From: Oscillibacter sp.
Lineage (GTDB): Bacteria; Bacillota; Clostridia; Oscillospirales; Oscillospiraceae
Direction: 5' to 3'
NCBI GenBank assembly: GCA_024404295.1
Contig: JAKSQE010000012.1
Span: 1-15,805, forward strand
DNA length: 15,805 nucleotides
Shown here: in pieces, positions 5,620 to 12,955 of the stretch
How the letters are laid out: each line of letters starts with the position of its first letter
Position numbering within the stretch: position 1 is the first letter of the stretch
Notes under the pieces: model-generated
Databases searched by the model: none
Told to the model about the DNA's origin: nothing
What the model saw: only the letters and a program-made list of their open reading frames with translations
Program-made: the position numbers and the translations under genes

Positions 5620-6581
5620 ATGTATTTTGATGGGCATTCGGACTTGATCTACGATGCGACCCGATGGAGATTGGCAGGAGAAACGCACGTTTTAGAGCGG
5701 CGTCATCTGCACCATTTGCGGGGCGGAGATGTGGAAGGAATGGTGCTGTCTCTGTGGAGCAATGCGACGGAGGACACTTTCTGGAGAACGGATCCTCGAG
5801 GAGCCGATCCTGTATGGCGGCGGGAGCAGATGCTGTGTGCCTTGGAAGCGGAACTGCGGGAATCTCCCTGGCTGAAACTGGTTCGCACGGCTGCAGAAGC
5901 AGAAGCAGCAAGGAGGGAAGGGAAGATCTATGCCTTTTTCGGCATCGAAGGCATGGAGTCCATCGGCACAGACCTGGATCAGATCGACCACTATGCTGAT
6001 TTGGGAGCCCGCATGGCGATGCTGACATGGAACGAAGAAAATCTGCTGGCCGCCGGAGCAAAAGCCGATCCGCAGCAAGGCTTAACCGCTGTGGGAAGAG
6101 CGGCAGTTAAGCGGATGCAGCGCCGTGAGGGATCATTCTGGATGTGTCGCATCTGAACGATGCCGGATTTTGGGACAGTATCCGAATGGCCCAGGGAGCG
6201 GTGATCGCCTCCCACTCTAATTGCCGTTCGCTGTGTGATGTGCGGAGGAATCTGACAGATGAGCAGCTGCGTGCGATCCGGGATACCGGAGGTACGGTGG
6301 GATTGAACGTCCACCATGCCTTTGTCCGTGAAGAACCTGCCAAACAAACCGCTTATATGCTGGCTTGCCACGCTGCCCACATGGCGGAAGTCATGGGCCC
6401 GGAGCACGTAGCCTGTGGCTTTGACTTTTGCGAATATATGGGCCCTGGCAATGAGGGCGTGGATGGCATGGAAAATTGCTCCCAGATCCAAAATCTGTTT
6501 TTCGAATTGGAACGAGTCGGTTTTTCCGCAAAGGAGCGAGAGGGGATCGCAAAAGAGAATCTCCTGCGGATTCTGCGGTGA
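5620..6581 (+). pseudogene. Peptidase M19 (membrane/renal dipeptidase family), interrupted by a -1 frameshift
   Basis: Two overlapping frames together encode one M19 zinc dipeptidase of about 320 residues. The first (5620-6156) holds the metal ligands HSD (His6, Asp8), the bridging Glu110 in FFGIEG, and LTWNEEN (136-141). The second (open to 6581) continues with IILDVSHLNDAGFW, then IASHSNCRS with a ligand His, RRNLTDEQLRAI, and CGFDF. The join falls at the GGG at 6129-6131: one added base there would read E-G-I-I-L-D-V-S-H without a break. M19 enzymes cleave dipeptides, in bacteria often D- or mixed-chirality ones. The ATG at 5620 is chosen over an upstream GTG (5599) because GGAGG lies 7 nt before it. 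Both halves are otherwise well conserved, so either the loss is recent or it is a sequencing error at the G-run. No terminator is obvious after it. Confidence 0.85.
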
Positions 6582-6588
6582 ACAAATC

Positions 6589-6617
6589 TTGAAAAATGGC
6601 GCAGACTATACTATAAT
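6589..6617 (+). promoter_or_regulatory. Promoter of the ymfF-ymfH-lgt-folD run
   Basis: TTGAAA (6589-6594), a 17-bp spacer and a perfect TATAAT (6612-6617) lie about 42 bp upstream of the TTG start at 6659. The next clear terminator is at 11809, so it may drive five genes. Confidence 0.8.
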
Positions 6618-6658
6618 AAATTGATTTTTTATACCAATGACATCAAGGAGATGATTCT

Positions 6659-7927
6659 TTGGAAGCAAATCGCATCCAACTGGCAGACGGCGTGTATTTG
6701 ACCTATCTGCCGGGGCGAAAGTTTAAGACAAGTTTGTTATCCGCCCAGTTTGTCACACCTTTGCAGCAGGAGACTGCCGGAGCCAATGCGCTGATCTCTG
6801 CTGTCCTGCGCCGTGGCACAGTCGGCTGCCCTGATATGGGGGCATTGTCTGCGAAGCTGGACAGCTTGTACGGCGCCAGCATTGACTATACCGTGCGGAA
6901 AAAGGGCGAAAACCAGTGCGTGGGATTTGTGGCAGGCTTCATCGATGATCGATTTGCCCCACAAAATGAGAAACTGCTGGAGCCGGTTTCCGGACTGCTG
7001 GGCGAGCTGATCTGCGACCCCATTACCCGCCACGGCCGCTTTGTTCCGGAGTATTTTGAGAGCGAGAAGACGAATCTGGTGGATGCGATCCGCTCGATCC
7101 TCAACGATAAGCGGGACTATGCGGATGCCCGTTTGCTGCAGAGCCTGTGCAAAGAGGAGGCCTATGCCATCCCCAGACTGGGCAGCGAAAAAGACGTGGA
7201 AAAATTGCAGCCCCAAAAGCTGTATGCACAATATAAAAAACTGATCTCTACCGCCAGACTGGAACTGCTCTATTGCGGCAGTGCTGACTTGGAGCGAGTG
7301 GAGCAGGCACTTCGCGCAGCTTTTTCCACCCTGCCCCGGGAGCGGGTGGAAGAGATCGCTGTGGCGCTGCCCCATATAGGCCGTGAAAAGGCACAGTATG
7401 TGGAAGAGCAAATGGATGTCACGCAGGGAAAACTCGGTATGGGCTTTTCCTGCGGCAGTGACGACACAGCGGCTTTGCTGATGGGCAATACCCTGTTTGG
7501 CGGTTCCAGCAATTCCAAGCTCTTTTTGAACGTGCGAGAGAAGCTGTCTTTGTGCTACTATGCTTCTTCGGTGTATCACCGCCAGAAGGGACTGATCACG
7601 GTCTCCTCCGGCATTGAATTTGAAAATTATCAGAAATCCTATGATGAGATCCTCGCCCAGCTGGCTGCGGTGCAGCAGGGCGATTGGGAGGACTGGGAAA
7701 TCGAGGGCGCAAAGGCGACCTTACTGAATGCTTATACGTCTATGAATGACTCCCAGGGTAAATTGGAAAACTTCTATTTGGGACAGGCTGCCACCGGCCA
7801 TACGGAAACACCCTCTGAGTTGGCTGAGGAAGTGATGCAGGTGACACCGGAGCGTATCTGTCAGGCTATGCAGACGGTGAAACTGGATACCGTCTACTTC
7901 CTGAAGGGAAAGGAGGCTGCCGAATGA
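6659..7927 (+). CDS. ymfF: M16-family protein without zinc site (YmfF-like), partner of the next gene
   Basis: A 422-residue protein with the two-lobed M16 (pitrilysin/insulinase) layout. At the place of the catalytic HxxEH it reads QQETAGANALISAVLRRGT, so zinc binding is lost; this is typical of YmfF-type subunits. The C-terminal lobe has SNSKLFLNVREKLSLCYYASS (two stretches near 282-302), conserved in the family. The TTG start is supported by AAGGAG 8 nt upstream. Its stop overlaps the start of the active M16 gene by 4 bp (ATGA), suggesting the two form a heterodimer. In Bacillus, ymfF and ymfH neighbour ymfI and are named in connection with EF-P 5-aminopentanol modification. Neither ymfI nor efp is seen here, so the role is uncertain. 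Confidence 0.85.
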   Translation: MEANRIQLADGVYLTYLPGRKFKTSLLSAQFVTPLQQETAGANALISAVLRRGTVGCPDMGALSAKLDSLYGASIDYTVRKKGENQCVGFVAGFIDDRFAPQNEKLLEPVSGLLGELICDPITRHGRFVPEYFESEKTNLVDAIRSILNDKRDYADARLLQSLCKEEAYAIPRLGSEKDVEKLQPQKLYAQYKKLISTARLELLYCGSADLERVEQALRAAFSTLPRERVEEIAVALPHIGREKAQYVEEQMDVTQGKLGMGFSCGSDDTAALLMGNTLFGGSSNSKLFLNVREKLSLCYYASSVYHRQKGLITVSSGIEFENYQKSYDEILAQLAAVQQGDWEDWEIEGAKATLLNAYTSMNDSQGKLENFYLGQAATGHTETPSELAEEVMQVTPERICQAMQTVKLDTVYFLKGKEAAE

Positions 7928-9195
7928 AACAGACCTTTTATGATCGGATCGGCGAAGCGGTCTACCGGGAGACGTTAGAAAACGGCCTGCAGATCTATGT
8001 GGTATCAAAACCCGGCTATACCAAGAAGTATGCCTTCTTTGCCACTCGTTACGGCGGCATGGATACCCGTTTTTGCCTGGATGGAACATGGGAAGATACC
8101 CCGGCAGGCATTGCTCATTATCTGGAACACAAGATGTTCGACACCCGAGAGGGCAACGCCTTGCAGGAACTGGCTAAAAACGGTGCAGAACCCAATGCTT
8201 TTACGGCAAATGCCATGACCGGCTATTATTTTGATTCTACCGAGCATTTCGAAGAGAACCTGCGGATCCTGCTTTCCTTTGTGTCCATTCCGTACTTTAC
8301 GGATGAAAGTGTGGCAAAAGAGCAGGGCATTATCGGTCAGGAGATCCGTATGATCGAGGATAATCCCGACTGGCAGATCTACACCCGAATGCTGCAGGCG
8401 ATGTATCAAAACCATGCGGCCCGCACCAGCATTGCCGGTACGGTGGAGAGTATTTCTCATATCACAGCACAGACCTTGTATGACTGCCATCGGGCATTCT
8501 ACACACCCTCCAACATGGTCTTGACCGTGGTGGGTGATGTGGATCCGCAGCACGTCGTTGACCTTGCCAATCGGGTGCTGCCCAAGCTCAGCGGCCCTGT
8601 CATTGAGCGGGACTATGGGGAAGAGCCGGAGGAAGTGGCGCAGAAAGAGATCTCTCTTGCCATGGAGGTTTCTGCGCCTCAGTTCCTGATCGGCTTCAAA
8701 TGCAAACCTGTGGCACCCGGACCGGATTACCTGCGCATGGACATCATCGGCGATCTGGCTTGTGATATCCTGCTGGGAGATTCCAGCCCCTTGTATCAGA
8801 GACTGTATGAAAAGGGACTGATCAACACCAGCTTCGGCGGTGCCTTTGAAATGATGCCCGGTGTGGCTTATCTGTATGCCGGCGGTGACAGCAAAGACGC
8901 ACACACCGTCAGTGCCGAGATCTGCAAGGAAGCACGGCGCTTGGTGGAGGAAGGCGTTGACGAAGAATTCTTCCAGCGAGTGAAGAAGGCGGCCTATGGC
9001 TCGGAACTGCGTGGATTGAACTCCTTTGAGACCATTGCCGTTGCCATGACCGAAGGATATTTTAACGGCTTTGATCCCCTGAAGTTCCCGCAGGAATTTG
9101 AAACGGTAACTGCGGAAGATGTTCGTGCTTTCCTGGCGGAGAACATTACGGAGGAGCATGCAGTGCTCAGCCTGATCGTGCCGAAAGAGGCATAA
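7924..9195 (+). CDS. ymfH: Zinc protease of the M16 family (YmfH-like)
   Basis: A 423-residue M16 peptidase. The inverted zinc motif HYLEH (His65, Glu68, His69) is intact, and a downstream glutamate near 140 (GQEI) probably completes the site. Family features include NAFTANAMTGYYFD (91-104), RMIEDNPDWQIYTRMLQAMY (142-161), and in the C-lobe GDSSPLYQRLYEKGLI. It overlaps the preceding inactive M16 gene by 4 bp and is followed 18 bp later by lgt. M16 enzymes degrade or process peptides inside a closed chamber, in this case likely in the cytoplasm since no signal peptide is seen. The natural substrate is unknown. Confidence 0.88.
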   Translation: MKQTFYDRIGEAVYRETLENGLQIYVVSKPGYTKKYAFFATRYGGMDTRFCLDGTWEDTPAGIAHYLEHKMFDTREGNALQELAKNGAEPNAFTANAMTGYYFDSTEHFEENLRILLSFVSIPYFTDESVAKEQGIIGQEIRMIEDNPDWQIYTRMLQAMYQNHAARTSIAGTVESISHITAQTLYDCHRAFYTPSNMVLTVVGDVDPQHVVDLANRVLPKLSGPVIERDYGEEPEEVAQKEISLAMEVSAPQFLIGFKCKPVAPGPDYLRMDIIGDLACDILLGDSSPLYQRLYEKGLINTSFGGAFEMMPGVAYLYAGGDSKDAHTVSAEICKEARRLVEEGVDEEFFQRVKKAAYGSELRGLNSFETIAVAMTEGYFNGFDPLKFPQEFETVTAEDVRAFLAENITEEHAVLSLIVPKEA

Positions 9196-9213
9196 GAGAA
9201 AGAAGGAAAAACA

Positions 9214-10218
9214 ATGACTGCTTTGAAGAATATGCCGGTCAGCTTTCCCGGCTTGTTTGGAGACTGGGAAATGACCATGGATCCCATTGCGATCCATGTC
9301 GGACACGGCATCTATTGGTATGGCATCATTTTGGCGGTCGGTATGCTGGCGGGATTGTTCCTGTGCATGAAGCTGGCTCCGAAGTATGGCCTGACGGAAG
9401 ACCACGCTATGGATGTGGCACTTTGGTCTGTTCCGTTTTGTATCGTCGGCGCTCGACTTTACTATGTGCTGTTTTATCTGGATATGTACCGAAATGCGGA
9501 CGGCAGCTTGAATTGGGGCAACATGATCGCTGTTTGGGATGGCGGCCTTGCAATTTACGGTTCTGTGATCATGGCTTTGATCGTCGTTGGGGTCTATACC
9601 CACATAAAGAAGATCCCCTATCTGGCCATGACGGATCTTGGCGCACAGGGCTTGCTTCTGGGCCAGATCATCGGCCGTTGGGCAAACTTTGTAAACAGAG
9701 AAGCTTTCGGTGCGGAGACTACGCTGCCCTGGCGCATGAAGCTGTGGGTCAGCCAGTATCAGAGCGTGGAAGTACACCCCACTTTCCTGTATGAGAGCCT
9801 GTGGAATCTGGTGGGACTGCTGTTGATCCTGTTTGTAGTGTCGAAAGCCCGCCGCTTTGACGGCGAGAACACCTGCTTCTACCTGCTGTGGTACGGTCTG
9901 GGCCGTACGTGGATCGAAGGCCTGCGGACGGACAGCCTGTATTTGTTTGACTGGGAACTGATGGGGGAACCCATTCGTGTGTCTCAGGCGTTGAGTATGG
10001 TTCTGGTTCTGGTGGCCGTGGGAATGATGTTCTATCATATTAAAATCAAAAAACGGACATCTGAAACGCTCTGGGTCAATCGTATGGCTGCGGAAGAAGC
10101 TCGCTTGGCAACGGTGGCAGCAGAAGAGAAAGCGATGGTAGATGCTGTGCTGACAGAACCGGCAGCAGAAAGCACAGAAGAAGTGCCGGAGGAGGAAGCG
10201 CATGGCAACACGGATTGA
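9214..10218 (+). CDS. lgt: Phosphatidylglycerol:prolipoprotein diacylglyceryl transferase
   Basis: A multi-pass membrane protein of 334 residues that moves diacylglycerol from phosphatidylglycerol to the lipobox cysteine of prolipoproteins. The family signature is visible as GRWANFVNREAFG (154-166), and WDGGLAIYG (108-116) matches the conserved GGL segment. About seven hydrophobic segments run from residue 30 to 285. The last 50 or so residues form a charged Ala/Glu-rich cytoplasmic tail, making it longer than many Lgt proteins (about 260-290). AAGGAA precedes the ATG by 6 nt. Its end overlaps folD by 17 bp. The lipoprotein at 2228 would be one of its substrates. Confidence 0.95.
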   Translation: MTALKNMPVSFPGLFGDWEMTMDPIAIHVGHGIYWYGIILAVGMLAGLFLCMKLAPKYGLTEDHAMDVALWSVPFCIVGARLYYVLFYLDMYRNADGSLNWGNMIAVWDGGLAIYGSVIMALIVVGVYTHIKKIPYLAMTDLGAQGLLLGQIIGRWANFVNREAFGAETTLPWRMKLWVSQYQSVEVHPTFLYESLWNLVGLLLILFVVSKARRFDGENTCFYLLWYGLGRTWIEGLRTDSLYLFDWELMGEPIRVSQALSMVLVLVAVGMMFYHIKIKKRTSETLWVNRMAAEEARLATVAAEEKAMVDAVLTEPAAESTEEVPEEEAHGNTD

Positions 10219-11041
10219 CGGAAAAGCACTGGCGGCAAAGGTCAAGGCGGAAGTGGCGGCGGAAGCGGTAAAACTGCCCCGCCAGCCGGGTCTGGCTGTC
10301 GTGCTGGTGGGCGAAAACCCCGCCTCTCAGGTCTATGTTCGAGGCAAGGAGGCAGACTGGGCGGAATGCGGAATGCGGAGCTTTCCGTACCGTTTGAGCA
10401 CAGAGACGACCCAGCAGGAATTGCTGAAACTCATTGACGAGCTGAATGCCAACCCTGAGGTAGATGGCATCCTGGTACAGCTGCCGCTACCGAAACCGTT
10501 GGATGAAGAACCGGTCATCAACCGCATTGCCGCAGATAAGGATGTGGACTGTTTCCACCCCTATAACGTGGGTAAGCTGACCATCGGAGAGCCGGTGTTT
10601 CGGCCCTGCACTCCGGCAGGTGTCATGGAAATGCTGGAGGAGTACCACATACCCGTTGCAGGAAAGCATTGTGTGGTGCTGGGCCGCAGCAATATCGTGG
10701 GGAAGCCCATGGCGTCTTTGCTGCTGCAGCAGAGTGGAACCGTCACGATCTGCCATTCTAAGACGGAGAACTTGGCCGAGATCACCCGCCAAGCGGATAT
10801 TTTGGTTTCCGCTGTGGGCAAGGTGAATACCGTCACAGCGGATATGGTGAAGGATGGAGCGGTCATCATCGATGTTGCCATGAATCGAAATGCAGAGGGC
10901 AAGCTCTGCGGCGATGTGGACTTTGCCAATGTGGAACCGAAAGCCTCTTACATCACGCCTGTCCCCGGCGGATGCGGCCCCATGACCCGTGCCGTTCTGA
11001 TGCGGAATATCCTGACAGCAGCAGAAAACCACTTGAAGTGA
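10202..11041 (+). CDS. folD: Bifunctional methylenetetrahydrofolate dehydrogenase / cyclohydrolase
   Basis: The 279-residue length is standard. FolD interconverts 5,10-methylene-, methenyl- and 10-formyl-tetrahydrofolate using NADP. Key parts are ASQVYVRGKE with the catalytic Lys49 (41-50), DGILVQLPLP (88-97), DKDVDCFHP (112-120), the dinucleotide-binding GRSNIVGKP (161-169) and TPVPGGCGPMT (252-262). The start ATG lies inside the end of lgt with GGAGGA just upstream, so translation is coupled. The next gene begins 3 bp after its stop. Confidence 0.97.
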   Translation: MATRIDGKALAAKVKAEVAAEAVKLPRQPGLAVVLVGENPASQVYVRGKEADWAECGMRSFPYRLSTETTQQELLKLIDELNANPEVDGILVQLPLPKPLDEEPVINRIAADKDVDCFHPYNVGKLTIGEPVFRPCTPAGVMEMLEEYHIPVAGKHCVVLGRSNIVGKPMASLLLQQSGTVTICHSKTENLAEITRQADILVSAVGKVNTVTADMVKDGAVIIDVAMNRNAEGKLCGDVDFANVEPKASYITPVPGGCGPMTRAVLMRNILTAAENHLK

Positions 11042-11044
11042 CAT

Positions 11045-11794
11045 ATGGATTCTGAATTTATCAATCTTACCTCGAATAATCTTGCCGAAGAGCATTTGTG
11101 CTGCATCATTCGGAGCAAAAAGCCCCATCCCGGTGTAGAGGCAAAGCGGCAGTGGCTTGCGGAACGGCTGAAAGAGGGACATGTTTTCCGCAAACTGAAT
11201 GTCAAAGGCTGCGCATTTATCGAATATGCTCCGCTGGAAATAGCATGGACACCTGTTGCCGGAGACAATTATTTATACATCTATTGCCTTTGGGTCAACG
11301 GAGAACCAAAGGGAAACGGCTATGGCAAGGCGCTGATGGAGTACTGTCTGGCTGATGCAAAGGCAACAGGGAAATCCGGCGTGTGCATGTTGGGCGCGGC
11401 GAAGCAGAAAGCGTGGCTGTCCGACCAGTCTTTTGCGAAAAAGTATGGCTTTGAAGTGGTGGACAGTACAGAGAGTGGCTATGAACTGCTGGCGCTGTCC
11501 TTTGACGGAACGGTACCGCAGTTTGCACCGAGTGCGAAACGGGAGCGGATCGACAGCGAAGAACTGACCATCTATTACGATCTGCAATGCCCATTCGTGT
11601 ATCAGCAGATCGAGATATTGAAGCAGTATTGTGCAGAGCATATGATTCCGGCATCTTTTTTGCAGGTTGATACCTTGCAGAAAGCAAAGGGACTGCCCTG
11701 TGTGTTTAACAATTGGGCTGTTTTCTATAAGGGCCGCTTTGAAACGGTTAACCTTGTGAATGTGGCGCAGTTGGAAAAGCTGCTGAAAAAATAA
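11045..11794 (+). CDS. GNAT acetyltransferase with YoaP-like C-terminal domain
   Basis: A two-domain protein of 249 residues. The N-terminal part (about 1-155) is GNAT-like: beta-strand YLYIYCLWV, then the acetyl-CoA loop KGNGYGKAL (89-97) and the helix SFAKKYGFEVVD (129-140). The C-terminal part (about 170-249) resembles the YoaP-like domain found after GNAT domains in Bacillus and clostridia. It begins YYDLQCPFVY and contains LPCVFNNWAVFYKGRF, which to me looks like a thioredoxin-like fold with a single cysteine in place of CxxC. The start is 3 bp after the folD stop with only a weak ribosome binding site, so coupling to folD is likely. The acceptor substrate is unknown. The gene ends the operon at a terminator 15 bp downstream. 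Confidence 0.8.
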   Translation: MDSEFINLTSNNLAEEHLCCIIRSKKPHPGVEAKRQWLAERLKEGHVFRKLNVKGCAFIEYAPLEIAWTPVAGDNYLYIYCLWVNGEPKGNGYGKALMEYCLADAKATGKSGVCMLGAAKQKAWLSDQSFAKKYGFEVVDSTESGYELLALSFDGTVPQFAPSAKRERIDSEELTIYYDLQCPFVYQQIEILKQYCAEHMIPASFLQVDTLQKAKGLPCVFNNWAVFYKGRFETVNLVNVAQLEKLLKK

Positions 11795-11804
11795 GTCAAA
11801 TTAT

Positions 11805-11842
11805 AAAAAGAACGCTCTATCGTCGATAGGGCGTTCTTTTTT
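11805..11842. terminator. Bidirectional terminator between the GNAT gene and arcC
   Basis: Fourteen-base arms (11809-11822 and 11824-11837, one G-U pair) carry T6 on the plus strand (11837-11842) and A5 before the left arm (11805-11809). It can therefore end transcription from both convergent sides. Confidence 0.9.
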
Positions 11843-11843
11843 G

Positions 11844-12779
11844 TCAGGCGCTGAGCCGGGTGCCGGTGCGGCCGGCAATGCCGTCGGCGGCTTTATCCAA
11901 CAGCGTAATGAGTGCAGTGCGGCCCGGTTTGCTTTCGGCGAACTGCAAAGCAGCCTGCACCTTGGGCAGCATGGAGCCGGGAGCGAATTGCCCCTCGTCC
12001 ATATAGCGGCGAGCTTCTTGAGGAGTCAGACGATCCAAATTTTTCTGATCAGGCTTGCCAAAGTTGATAGCAACTTTTTCCACGGCAGTCAGGATGATGA
12101 GCAGATCGGCGTCCAGCAGTTCTGCCAGTTTCGCCGAGGCAAAGTCCTTATCAATGACGGCTGGAGTGCCCAGAAGTTTGCCGTTTTTGCGAATGACGGG
12201 AATTCCACCACCGCCTACGGTAATGACTACACAGCCATTATCGACCAACGAACGGATGGTGTTTTGCTCAATGACATCCACCGGCTTGGGAGAGGCCACC
12301 ACCTGACGGTAGCCACGGCCGGAGTCCTCAACCATGGTGTAGCCCTTTTCATTGGCGATGCGGTCAGCGGTCTCCTTATCATAGAAAGCGCCTACCGGCT
12401 TGGTGGGATGGCGGAAAGCGGGGTCGTGTTCATCTACCAGTACCTGTGTCACCACGGTAGCTACATCCTTTTTCAGTCCACGGTCTCGTAACTCATTTCC
12501 CAAAGCATTTTGCAGATGATAGCCGATATAGCCCTGACTCATCGCACCGCACTCAGGGAACGGCATATCCGCCTGAATTGAGCCCTGCTCGGCGGCGGAG
12601 GAAAGGCCGGTATTGATCATGCCCACCTGCGGCCCGTTGCCGTGGGCAATGATGACCTCATTGCCGGAGGTGATCAGATCCGCAATGGGACGAGCCGTTT
12701 CCTGCACCAGTTGAAGCTGCTGCTGTGCAGTATTGCCCAAAGCGTTACCGCCCAGCGCGATCACAATTCGTTTACTCAT
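11844..12779 (-). CDS. arcC: Carbamate kinase
   Basis: From the ATG at 12777-12779 the protein has 311 residues, the usual length. Carbamate kinase makes ATP from carbamoyl phosphate in arginine, agmatine or purine-derived fermentation, or runs backward. Conserved segments include ALGGNALG (8-15), HGNGPQVG (46-53), VGGGGIPVI and the nucleotide-site region TAVEKVAINFGKPDQ. An upstream in-frame extension of 33 residues is not believable (Lys/Arg/Phe-rich, no ribosome binding site), whereas AGAGG lies 7 nt before the chosen ATG. No arcA, arcB, ptcA, ygeW-type transcarbamylase or other pathway gene is next to it, so its carbamoyl phosphate source is not visible here. The leader contains a small CGCAG-GAAA-CTGCG hairpin at about 12821-12834. 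Confidence 0.95.
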   Translation of the reverse strand: MSKRIVIALGGNALGNTAQQQLQLVQETARPIADLITSGNEVIIAHGNGPQVGMINTGLSSAAEQGSIQADMPFPECGAMSQGYIGYHLQNALGNELRDRGLKKDVATVVTQVLVDEHDPAFRHPTKPVGAFYDKETADRIANEKGYTMVEDSGRGYRQVVASPKPVDVIEQNTIRSLVDNGCVVITVGGGGIPVIRKNGKLLGTPAVIDKDFASAKLAELLDADLLIILTAVEKVAINFGKPDQKNLDRLTPQEARRYMDEGQFAPGSMLPKVQAALQFAESKPGRTALITLLDKAADGIAGRTGTRLSA

Positions 12780-12877
12780 AAAAATGCCTCTTTTCTTAAA
12801 ATTCGGTCGAAAATAGTATTTCCGCAGTTTCCTGCGATATTTGTGGTGTATTTTGGCCGAATTTTTTGGAAAAAACA

Positions 12878-12905
12878 TTGCGAAATCGGAAAAATATGGT
12901 ATGCT
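12878..12905 (+). promoter_or_regulatory. Extended -10 promoter of the nucleotidase gene
   Basis: TTGCGA (12878-12883) is followed after 16 bp by TATGCT (12900-12905), preceded by TGG so that the extended -10 TGnTATGCT is present. It is about 50 bp upstream of the ATG at 12956. No equally good promoter for arcC was found on the other strand of this gap. Confidence 0.6.
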
Positions 12906-12955
12906 GAAAGGACAAAATAAGGATAGAAAATATGGAAACAGAAAGAGGAAAAAAG

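Noticed and set aside
4206..5630. 474-codon plus-strand frame opposite ffh and ylxM
   Set aside because: Antisense to well-conserved genes with intact GTPase motifs; no ribosome binding site and no recognisable domain.
8005..10245. 746-codon open frame on the minus strand
   Set aside because: It is wholly antisense to ymfH and lgt, both with clear family motifs; His/Gln/Arg-rich composition and lack of a start context mark it as a codon-bias shadow.
12780..12878. 33-residue N-terminal extension of carbamate kinase
   Set aside because: Not family-like, very basic and aromatic, and without a ribosome binding site; the ATG at 12779 has one and gives the standard length.
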